NCBI GenBank assembly: GCA_000437555.1
Contig: FR901028.1
Coordinates: forward strand, 257,665 to 293,766
Reading direction: 5' to 3'
From: Acidaminococcus sp. CAG:917
Lineage (GTDB): Bacteria; Bacillota; Clostridia; Christensenellales; CAG-917
DNA: 36,102 bases
The notes beneath the pieces were generated by a model that was not told the DNA's origin, searched no databases, and saw only the letters and a program-made list of their open reading frames with translations. The first letter of the stretch is position 1. Each line of letters opens with the position of its first letter. Made by a program: the position numbers and the translations under genes. This document shows, piece after piece, positions 8,837-15,869 of the stretch.

Positions 8837-10957
8837 ATGGCAAGACTATTGACGGACGAAAAACGTATCACGGATTTTTTCGCTTGCGACGTGTTTGACG
8901 ATAAGGCTATGAAGGCTTTTATGTCAACCGCCGACTATAACGCTTTTGTCGAGGTTATACAAAACGGAAAGGAACTCGACCGACAGCTTGCCGACAAGGT
9001 CGCCGACGCCATGAAAGAGTGGGCAATGTCTAAGGGCGCGACTCACTACACTCATTGGTTTCAGCCTTTGACCGACGCTACTGCGGAAAAGCACGACGCG
9101 TTTATTTCGATAGACCAAAACGGAAAGACCATCTTGGAGTTTTCGGGCAAAAACCTAATGAGAGGTGAAGCGGACGCTTCGAGTTTTCCCTCGGGCGGAC
9201 TGAGAGCTACTTTTGAAGCAAGAGGCTATACAATCTGGGACGTCACTTCTCCCGCTTTTATTAAAAAATCAAACGGCGGTGCAGGCGTGCTATGTATTCC
9301 GACGGCGTTTTGCTCGTTCGGCGGTGAGGCTCTCGACAAAAAAACTCCGCTTTTGCGTTCCATGGCGGTACTCGATAAAGAGGCGAGGCGTCTTTTGGAA
9401 CTTATCGGAAAGCCTTGTAAATCCGTATCCCCGAACGTGGGCGGAGAACAGGAATATTTCTTAATATCCAAAGAGGCTTTCAACAAACGCGACGACCTCA
9501 AGATAACGGGCAGGACATTGTTCGGTGCGCTTCCTCCAAAAGGTCAGGAAAAAAATGACCAATACTATGCCAAAATAAAAGAGGACGTGCTCGACTATAT
9601 GGCGGACCTCAACGAAAGTCTTTGGAAGCTCGGAATTACCGCAAAGACGCAGCACAACGAGGTTGCTCCGTCACAGCACGAACTTGCACCTATATTTACT
9701 TCCGCCAATATTGCCACGGACCAAAATCAGCTTATTATGGAAACAATGAAAAAAGTGGCAGACCGTCACGGGCTTAAATGCCTGTTGCACGAAAAGCCGT
9801 TTGACGGTATAAGCGGAAGCGGTAAGCACAATAACTGGTCGCTATGCACGGACGACGGCAGGAACCTGCTTTCTATGGGCAAGGACGAACAATCCAACCG
9901 CACGTTTCTGCTTTTCTTTATGGCGGTAATTGCCGCTGTCGACGATTATCAGGATTTACTCCGTATGAGCTGCGCAAGCGCGGGTAACGACAGACGTATA
10001 GGCGGACATGAGGCTCCGCCGGCGATTATATCCGTTTACGTAGGAGATAAAGTCAGTCAGATACTGAGCGTTATTGAAAATAAAAACGGCGAGTTTAAAA
10101 ACATAAAAGAATACCTTGAAATGGGCGTAAAGACTATGCCTAAACTCAAAAAGGACGATTCCGACCGCAACAGGACGTCCCCCTTTGCTTTTACGGGAAA
10201 CAAATTTGAATTTCGTATGGTCGGCTCGCAACAGACTCTTTCTACGCCCAACGTTATTTTAAACACCATAGTGGCGGACGCGCTTTGCCGTTTTGCCGAT
10301 AAAATCGAGGCGGCAAAGGGAGAGGAACTTGATTCCGTTTTGTCTAAAATAATATACGACGAGTATATGGCGCACAAGCGCATAATCTTTAACGGCAACA
10401 ATTATTCGAGTGACTGGACGGAAGAGGCGGCAAAAAGAGGGCTTTATAACCTCACCAACGCAGTAGACGCTTTCGAGGCATTAAACCGCAAAGAAGTCAG
10501 AACTCTGTTCAATAAATACGGCATTTTTAATGACGTGGAAGTTGCCGCAAGATATCGCATTTATCTTACCGACTATTGTCAGACGGTAAACATAGAGGCG
10601 AGAACGGCGCTGTCTATCGCCAAAACGTGCATTTTGCCGAGAGCCATGTCATATCAAGGTGACCTTGCGATAAAGGCAAACGCCTTGGGGACACTCTCAT
10701 GCGGAAAAATACAGCTTAAGAAAATTAAGACGCTTGAGAAGTATATAAGCGATTTCGATAAGGCAATAGACGAACTCGAGGTTGCCACTAAGACGGCGCA
10801 AGCAACGTCCGACCTCAAAGAAAAGGCGGTTGCTTGCCGTGACCTTATTATTCCCAAACTTGACTCGCTCAGAGTGATAGCGGATGAGATGGAACTTATT
10901 TGTGACAAGAACGTATGGGGAAGACCAAATTATCAGGATATTCTTTTTAGGGATTAA
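8837..10957 (+). CDS. glnN: Type III glutamine synthetase
   Basis: Cytoplasmic ATP-dependent ligase forming glutamine from glutamate and ammonia. The 706 residues match the GSIII class (about 700) rather than GSI (about 440-470). Characteristic segments are NGGAGVLCIPTAFCSFGGEA, GGEQEYF (metal-binding glutamates), GSGKHNNWSL, GGHEAPPAIIS and DRNRTSPFAFTGNKFEFRMV. ATG at 8837 follows GGAGG at 8828-8832. It is the first gene of a three-gene operon: the next start is three bases after its stop. No GlnR or riboswitch-like site was recognised upstream. Confidence 0.95.
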   Translation: MARLLTDEKRITDFFACDVFDDKAMKAFMSTADYNAFVEVIQNGKELDRQLADKVADAMKEWAMSKGATHYTHWFQPLTDATAEKHDAFISIDQNGKTILEFSGKNLMRGEADASSFPSGGLRATFEARGYTIWDVTSPAFIKKSNGGAGVLCIPTAFCSFGGEALDKKTPLLRSMAVLDKEARRLLELIGKPCKSVSPNVGGEQEYFLISKEAFNKRDDLKITGRTLFGALPPKGQEKNDQYYAKIKEDVLDYMADLNESLWKLGITAKTQHNEVAPSQHELAPIFTSANIATDQNQLIMETMKKVADRHGLKCLLHEKPFDGISGSGKHNNWSLCTDDGRNLLSMGKDEQSNRTFLLFFMAVIAAVDDYQDLLRMSCASAGNDRRIGGHEAPPAIISVYVGDKVSQILSVIENKNGEFKNIKEYLEMGVKTMPKLKKDDSDRNRTSPFAFTGNKFEFRMVGSQQTLSTPNVILNTIVADALCRFADKIEAAKGEELDSVLSKIIYDEYMAHKRIIFNGNNYSSDWTEEAAKRGLYNLTNAVDAFEALNRKEVRTLFNKYGIFNDVEVAARYRIYLTDYCQTVNIEARTALSIAKTCILPRAMSYQGDLAIKANALGTLSCGKIQLKKIKTLEKYISDFDKAIDELEVATKTAQATSDLKEKAVACRDLIIPKLDSLRVIADEMELICDKNVWGRPNYQDILFRD

Positions 10958-10960
10958 ACA

Positions 10961-12304
10961 ATGAAAGATAAAGAAGAGAAGAAGAAAAAACGCTTCAGAT
11001 TTTTCGGACGAAAAAAAGATGAAGAAGAAACGGAAGTAATAGCCGAAGAAAATACGGAACAGACTGCGCAAGAGGAAGAACCTTTTGTCGAGCCCGAACC
11101 CGAACTCGAACCGGTGGATTATTATGAGTTTATGGAAACCACTTCCAAAAAAATGGAAATTCACAAGGCAAGAGTCGCCGGAAGCTGGGGTGAAAAGCGA
11201 GCCGCCCGTATGATAAGGGACGACTCAAACGCCCTTTTGGGTATTCCGTCGAGGCTTGAACCGTTTTACAGCAGAGAATTTAAAGGCAGACCGTGTTTTA
11301 TCGTGCTCGGAGTTTTGTATGCCGTGTGCTATGCGCTGTTCTGTCTTTCTTTCGCTTCAAACGGACCGTTCGGTATAGCACTTTCACTCATTGCCACTTT
11401 GGGCATCATAGTTTCTTGGGTATTCTTGTTTTTGCTTTACGTCGGCTATCCTTCCGTGCAAAAACTGCTCGTGAAAAAAGTATCGTATAACGTGCTGTCG
11501 ACGATAGAGCCTAAAGAAGAATGCAACCGCAATCTGATTATCTCGTCAAACTACGATTCGCAATACGGCAATCATTTCAAAATTTCGGACAAATTCAGAT
11601 TTTGGATTATTGCCTGTTCGATGTTTTCAATTCTGTTTTTCATAGTGTTCAATCTGCTCAGAATATTCCTCGGCGCAGGCAACACCACGGTGATTGCCGT
11701 TTTGATTGTAGTATCCGCAATAATCTGCGTGCCGTCCATTTTGGTGCTCATACTCACTTTTTCGCTTAACAAAAACAAGGTGGAAGAAAATAACGGTTTT
11801 TCCACGGCAGTCGCCATGACGGTTGCAAGGTATCTCATTGACGAGAAAAAAATTCCGTCCGATATGCGAGTATCCGTTGTTTCGTTCGGCGGTGAAAACG
11901 CAGGTCACGACGGAGCAAACGCTTTTGTCAAAAGGCACGCCGATACCGATATGTTTAAAAACGCAACTATGATAAACATAGGCGATATTGTCGAGAGGAA
12001 ATATTTTGTAGCGACGGTTGACCCTGTGCATAAGCATACCTTTGACGAAAAGCTTGTCGACCTCGCTAAAGAAGTCGCAACAGCTCAGGGGATTGAACTT
12101 AAGTCGGAAGGGAAAAACTTTGGCGTGCTGACGGGATATGCCGCAACCGCTTTTGATAAGGCTGGCGTTACGAGCGTTACCGTATCGGCAAGGGACAGGA
12201 ATCCTTTCAGAGAAATTACCGAAGAGAACGAAGAAATTTCCGACGTGGTAAAGGATATTTTTAAACTTACTATAGGAATAGTCGAAAAAATCCGGGAGGA
12301 ATAA
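10961..12304 (+). CDS. Membrane protein with degenerate M28-peptidase-like domain
   Basis: 447 residues. Layout seen: a charged cytoplasmic N terminus (Lys-rich 1-20, then Glu/Pro-rich to about 52); an M28-like entry segment RVAGSWGEKRAARMIRDD (71-88); two membrane helices (about 110-131 and 138-163); a strand plus SSNYDS (195-200) where M28 enzymes have AHYDS; a second helix pair (about 214-236 and 243-269); ENNGFSTAVA (276-285) in place of DDNASG; and FGGENAGHDGA (309-319) in place of the F-GEE-G segment. The usual zinc ligands are mostly replaced (His by Asn, bridging Asp by Glu or Asn, second Glu by Asn), so peptidase activity is doubtful. It sits between glnN (3-base gap) and an EIIC-type gene (0-base gap). 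Confidence 0.65.
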   Translation: MKDKEEKKKKRFRFFGRKKDEEETEVIAEENTEQTAQEEEPFVEPEPELEPVDYYEFMETTSKKMEIHKARVAGSWGEKRAARMIRDDSNALLGIPSRLEPFYSREFKGRPCFIVLGVLYAVCYALFCLSFASNGPFGIALSLIATLGIIVSWVFLFLLYVGYPSVQKLLVKKVSYNVLSTIEPKEECNRNLIISSNYDSQYGNHFKISDKFRFWIIACSMFSILFFIVFNLLRIFLGAGNTTVIAVLIVVSAIICVPSILVLILTFSLNKNKVEENNGFSTAVAMTVARYLIDEKKIPSDMRVSVVSFGGENAGHDGANAFVKRHADTDMFKNATMINIGDIVERKYFVATVDPVHKHTFDEKLVDLAKEVATAQGIELKSEGKNFGVLTGYAATAFDKAGVTSVTVSARDRNPFREITEENEEISDVVKDIFKLTIGIVEKIREE

Positions 12305-13477
12305 TTGAAAGAAAAAAGTTTTTTAGACGAGGCGCGTTGCGACCTCGTCGTTTCAAAAAAGGTTCTTGCGATAAATTATGTAAAAACAAAGTGCAAACGC
12401 TATTTTATAGACGCTTTCACGGGTATGGCGCAGGGATTGTTCTGCACTCTTATAGCCGGCACAATTTTGGGGCAGATAGCTTCATGGTGCGGCACCAACG
12501 CTTTTGCCACTGTCTTAAACTATATCGCATCGATTGCCAAAACAATGATGGGGGTGGGCATCGGCATAGGTATGGCTCACAAGCTGGGTGCGAAACCGCT
12601 GGTCATATTTACGGCGGCAGTAGTAGGTTTTATAGGTGCGTGGTCGGGCTCGCTTGTTGACGCTTTGACAAAAGGCACGGCTTTTACCCTTTCGTTAGGG
12701 GCTCCCGGAAATCCGATAGGCAGTTACGTCGCAGTGCTGTTTGCTCTTGAAATCGTAAAACTTTATGCCGGCAAAACAAAAATAGATATTGTGCTTGTCC
12801 CTCTTTCAATGATGATTTTGTGCTTTGGAGGAATTTTTCTTGCTTGGCCGTTCATCAAACTTATCGATTTGTTAGCTCAGCTCATAGTGCTTGCAATAAG
12901 CGCGGGTGTTGCCTTTAAAATTATTGTGGGTATTTTCGTATCCGTCGTAATGGGCATACTTTTAACGATGCCAACGTCGAGTGCGGCAATATGGGTGGCG
13001 ATTGCAACTTCCGCCACGGCTGTTGCGAATCCCGAGCCTTTCGGTATCGCAGGCGGCGCCGCGGTGGCAGGGTGCGCCGCTCATATGGTAGGCTTTGCCG
13101 TCGCCTCGTTCAGAGAAAACGGTTGGGGCGGACTTATCTCGCAAGGTATAGGTACGAGTATGCTTCAAATTCCCAACATTATGAAAAAGCCCGTCATTAT
13201 GCTTCCCGAAATTATCGCAAGCGTGTTTGCGGGTCTCGTTGCTGTGCTAATTGATTTGCGCTGCAACGCAACGGGCGGCGGTATGGGCACCAGCGGACTT
13301 GTCGGCGTTTTCGGAACGATAGACGCGTCAATGGCAGTCGGGCTTGAAACATATAAGCTTGTTTTGGGAATTGCGCTATGTCTTTTCGTCATTCCTGCCG
13401 TGGTAAGTTTTGCGGTTTCCGAGATTTTGAGAAAGACAAACGTAATTAAATTCGGCGACCAATCTTTAGACGATTAA
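12305..13477 (+). CDS. PTS EIIC_2 / PfoR-type membrane protein
   Basis: Polytopic membrane protein of 390 residues. YFIDAFTGMAQGLFCTLIAGTILGQI, the Gly-rich MMGVGIGIGMAHKLGAKPL segment and the later NPEPFGIAGGAAVAG and CNATGGGMGTSGLVG stretches fit the PTS_EIIC_2 family, which includes Clostridium perfringens PfoR. No EIIA, EIIB or sugar-catabolic gene is nearby, so sugar transport is unproven; members of this family often occur alone. The TTG start directly follows the stop of the upstream gene, with GGGAGG inside that gene's last codons as ribosome site. It is the last gene of the glnN operon, closed by a terminator. Confidence 0.8.
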   Translation: MKEKSFLDEARCDLVVSKKVLAINYVKTKCKRYFIDAFTGMAQGLFCTLIAGTILGQIASWCGTNAFATVLNYIASIAKTMMGVGIGIGMAHKLGAKPLVIFTAAVVGFIGAWSGSLVDALTKGTAFTLSLGAPGNPIGSYVAVLFALEIVKLYAGKTKIDIVLVPLSMMILCFGGIFLAWPFIKLIDLLAQLIVLAISAGVAFKIIVGIFVSVVMGILLTMPTSSAAIWVAIATSATAVANPEPFGIAGGAAVAGCAAHMVGFAVASFRENGWGGLISQGIGTSMLQIPNIMKKPVIMLPEIIASVFAGLVAVLIDLRCNATGGGMGTSGLVGVFGTIDASMAVGLETYKLVLGIALCLFVIPAVVSFAVSEILRKTNVIKFGDQSLDD

Positions 13478-13490
13478 AATAAAAAATTTA

Positions 13491-13516
13491 AAAAAGCCTC
13501 AATAGTGAGGCTTTTT
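13491..13516 (+). terminator. Terminator of the glnN operon
   Basis: An 11-bp perfect stem (13491-13501 with 13506-13516), loop ATAG, ending in seven T. The A-run on the other arm may let it also serve the converging gene at 13650. Confidence 0.85.
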
Positions 13517-13649
13517 TTATAAGAGCAATTGAATTTTTATAATTTTTAAAACCGTTCTGCGACTGTTCCCCGAGATATAAAAAATTTAGCTTCAGGACAT
13601 AAGCCGAGGCAGGATTCGATAAACTTCGGTTTTGCAGATTAATGAAACG

Positions 13650-14144
13650 CTAAAAGCTGAAAACGGGGAATTTTATCTTTGAGAGGTCCTCGTTTATTTG
13701 TTCCCTTTTTTCTTTGGGCAATTTTTCGACGTAGTCGGTAAAATGTTTTTTGCCAAAAGCGAAAAGCTCTTTTGTCGAAAATTTGACAAGCTTGTTTAAA
13801 CTTATTCTCTCACCGTTAAGTTTTGCGATATCCTGTAAAATCAGCAAAGTATTGAGTTTGTTTTGAGATATACCGTAAGTTTTCATGAGAGTTTTTACGT
13901 GGTCTGACGACATACCCGTTATCGGTTTAGAGGGGTTAAAATCTTTTTCGTAAAACTCAATGAGTTCTCTTGTGACAAGGTCAAAAATATCGTTTATCGC
14001 CGAGGGATAACATTCAGACATACTGTAGACCTCGCTGTCGCACTGGTCGGCATAGGTGACCGTCGTCTTTTTGAGCGCCGTGCTTACAAACAGCGGTGTG
14101 ACGCAAAGCAATAAAACGAATACGGAAAATATAAATTTTTTCAT
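13650..14144 (-). CDS. Small secreted protein of unknown function
   Basis: 164 residues, no family recognised. A Lys-led hydrophobic N terminus ending near TYA (about residue 32) looks like a type I signal peptide. Two Cys closely follow (DQC and SEC) and could form a disulfide. The remainder is a mostly helical Lys/Glu/Leu-rich domain. ATG at 14144 follows AAAAGGAGTTTT. It is divergent from amaP and convergent with the glnN operon. The role cannot be inferred from context. Confidence 0.7.
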   Translation of the reverse strand: MKKFIFSVFVLLLCVTPLFVSTALKKTTVTYADQCDSEVYSMSECYPSAINDIFDLVTRELIEFYEKDFNPSKPITGMSSDHVKTLMKTYGISQNKLNTLLILQDIAKLNGERISLNKLVKFSTKELFAFGKKHFTDYVEKLPKEKREQINEDLSKIKFPVFSF

Positions 14145-14207
14145 AAAACTCCTTTTGCTTTAGTGTTTTATTGAAATTTAAAAATATTCAAAAAAACGTA
14201 TATACTA

Positions 14208-14236
14208 TTGATTTTTAGACAAAATTTTGATATAAT
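14208..14236 (+). promoter_or_regulatory. Upstream candidate promoter in the 14144/14378 gap
   Basis: TTGATT (14208-14213), 17-base spacer, TATAAT (14231-14236). Any transcript would start near 14243, well before amaP and inside hairpin-forming DNA. Confidence 0.5.
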
Positions 14237-14242
14237 GACTAA

Positions 14243-14320
14243 GGTTATTTGAGAATAACTCATTTTTTTTACGCTTTTGGAGCCTCATAATTACAAATAA
14301 AGCGTAAAAATTTGGTTTTT
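14243..14320 (+). ncRNA. Possible short RNA or leader with two hairpins
   Basis: Directly after the 14208 promoter lies a 6-bp hairpin (14244-14249 with 14254-14259) followed by CA and eight T. Those T bases also begin a perfect 12-bp inverted repeat, TTTTTACGCTTT with AAAGCGTAAAAA (14266-14277 with 14299-14310), followed by a T-rich stretch. The two folds share the T-run, so they could be alternatives. No open frame with a ribosome site is seen. Confidence 0.3.
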
Positions 14321-14325
14321 TGCAC

Positions 14326-14354
14326 TTGACTATTGTGTTGATATGATATATAGT
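14326..14354 (+). promoter_or_regulatory. SigA promoter of amaP-greA
   Basis: TTGACT (14326-14331), 17-base spacer, TATAGT (14349-14354), giving a leader of about 17 bases that contains the GGGAGG ribosome site (14368-14373). Confidence 0.7.
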
Positions 14355-14377
14355 TAGGGGCATTATGGGAGGCAAAA

Positions 14378-15025
14378 ATGAGAAAAAAATTATTCGATAA
14401 AGTTTTGTCCGTTGCAAGCACGCTTATCGCTCTGATTTTCGTCGTAGTTTTACTTGTGACTATTTTCGGCGGTATAGACGTTAAAGATTTTCAGAACACA
14501 CTCGTCAAAGGACTGTTTTTGGCGTTTGCGGCCATTTATCTCGCCACTTCGATTGGCGCAATGATATATGTTTTTATGGACAGCGACGCATTAAAGGACG
14601 TTATTTTAAACAGTGAAAACGGGTCGAATACACGTTCGTCATCAGCCGTTATTAAAAAGATAGTCAAAAAGAGTATGGCAGAGGTCGAGGGCGTAAAATG
14701 TCAAAGGATAGGGCTTGTTTCCACTGAATACGGCGTCCGCCTCAAAGTGGCAATCAAAATAACGGGCAGAGAAATTCAACAAACCAGCATTTATCTCAAG
14801 TGTCTTTTGGAAGATATGTTTTTAAAGACGCTCGGATATAAATTTTATTCTATCGACTTTAAAATAAGCTCGCTCAAAACCGATTACGTCCCCAAAAAGG
14901 AAGCAATTGAAGATAAAGCGAAACAAATATACGAAACGATAAAGCCTGAGGCAGATACGCCCGAAGTCTTGAACGTTTCGTCCGAATCCGAAACAACTAC
15001 AGAGCAAACGGAATCGGAAGAATAA
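14378..15025 (+). CDS. amaP: AmaP-like membrane anchor with Asp23-type domain
   Basis: 215 residues with two N-terminal membrane helices (about 8-30 and 44-66), then a domain whose strand pattern (EGVKCQRIGLVSTEYGVRLKVAIKI) resembles the Asp23/AmaP fold. AmaP anchors Asp23 at the membrane and is tied to cell-envelope stress in Firmicutes. The last ~25 residues are acidic and Ser/Thr/Glu-rich. ATG at 14378 has GGGAGG five bases upstream. greA follows after 18 bases. No asp23 gene is present in the window. The family call rests on topology and domain pattern. Confidence 0.65.
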   Translation: MRKKLFDKVLSVASTLIALIFVVVLLVTIFGGIDVKDFQNTLVKGLFLAFAAIYLATSIGAMIYVFMDSDALKDVILNSENGSNTRSSSAVIKKIVKKSMAEVEGVKCQRIGLVSTEYGVRLKVAIKITGREIQQTSIYLKCLLEDMFLKTLGYKFYSIDFKISSLKTDYVPKKEAIEDKAKQIYETIKPEADTPEVLNVSSESETTTEQTESEE

Positions 15026-15043
15026 TTCAGGGGGGAACATTAT

Positions 15044-15523
15044 ATGAAAGAGTATTTTGTAACAAAAGAACATTTAGAATCTATGAAAGAGAGGCTTGAG
15101 TATCTCAAGGTTACGGGAAGAACTCAGGCGGCGGAAAAAATCAAGGCTGCAAGAGAGCTTGGCGACCTTTCCGAGAATGCGGAATATGACGCCGCAAAGG
15201 AAGAGCAAGGGTTTATCGAACAGGAGATAAGAGAGCTTGACGAAAAGATTTTGCACGCTGTCATAATAGAAGAAAACGCTACTTCCGATACCGTTTCCAT
15301 AGGAAGCACGGTTACCGTCAAGTTTATCGACGACGGCGTCGAGGACGACGAGGAGATAGAGTATTCCATTTTGGGCACTACGGAAGCCGACGTTTTAAAC
15401 AACAAAATATCCAACGAATCGCCTTTGGGTAAGGCGCTTATAGGTAAAAAGGTGAATGACATCATTGATGTCGAAACTCCTAACGGTGGCAAGGTTCAAT
15501 ATAAAATCGTAAAAATTAAATAA
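15044..15523 (+). CDS. greA: Transcription elongation factor GreA
   Basis: Rescues arrested RNA polymerase by stimulating transcript cleavage through the secondary channel. The 159 residues match the family length. The N-terminal coiled coil includes the tip motif LGDLSENAEYDAAKEEQ with the acidic residues that hold the catalytic metal; the C-terminal FKBP-like domain includes IGSTVTVKF and SPLGKALIGKKVND. ATG at 15044 follows a GGGGGA ribosome site. Likely co-transcribed with amaP. Confidence 0.97.
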   Translation: MKEYFVTKEHLESMKERLEYLKVTGRTQAAEKIKAARELGDLSENAEYDAAKEEQGFIEQEIRELDEKILHAVIIEENATSDTVSIGSTVTVKFIDDGVEDDEEIEYSILGTTEADVLNNKISNESPLGKALIGKKVNDIIDVETPNGGKVQYKIVKIK

Positions 15524-15869
15524 TGTAAAGGGCAGTCGTCCACAGGCTTAAAGCCATGGACGTCTTGTCTTATAAGGGGCATTTAAGTTTAAACCGTGTT
15601 TTGCCTAAAATACGCAGGTAAAATACAATTTAAGGTCAATAGCTAAGTCGGAAAGTATGCGTTTAAGATTTAATCGCAAACGATTTAGCCTTAGCCTTAG
15701 GCAGATACTAAACTCAAACATAAAGTCAAACATAAAAATTATCTTTATTTAAATTAATGTTTAAATTTATTATGTTGCTTTTGCCGCTTTCGCGGCTATA
15801 AATAAAACGACAGAAAATTTCTCAATACGACGATATTTCGTTAAATTAAAATTGAGATTGTGGAGCATT
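15524..15869. other. 346-base gap before lysS
   Basis: Holds a three-part bulged hairpin (15531-15569), a short GCCGC-TTTC-GCGGC hairpin (15783-15796) and a short direct repeat of TCAAACATAAA near 15716-15737. No T-box signature or clear promoter was found. Confidence 0.5.
15531..15569 (+). other. Bulged hairpin after greA
   Basis: GGCT pairs with AGCC around a TAA loop (15545-15548 with 15552-15555), then CGTCCA with TGGACG (15537-15542 with 15557-15562), then GGCA with TGTC using a G-U pair (15531-15534 with 15566-15569). The tail TTATAAG is too short in T for a standard terminator, but position suggests a 3'-end role. Confidence 0.45.

Noticed and set aside
10961..12304. Active M28 aminopeptidase
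   Set aside because: Key His, Asp and Glu ligand positions read Asn, Glu/Asn and Asn, so an active-enzyme label is not justified.
14205..14417. 70-aa reverse-strand frame over the amaP promoter
   Set aside because: It overlaps the amaP start, both candidate promoters and the hairpins, and has no ribosome site.
15524..15869. T-box riboswitch upstream of lysS
   Set aside because: No antiterminator core of the GGGTGGNACCGCG type and no matching terminator; the gap before gltX was checked with the same result.
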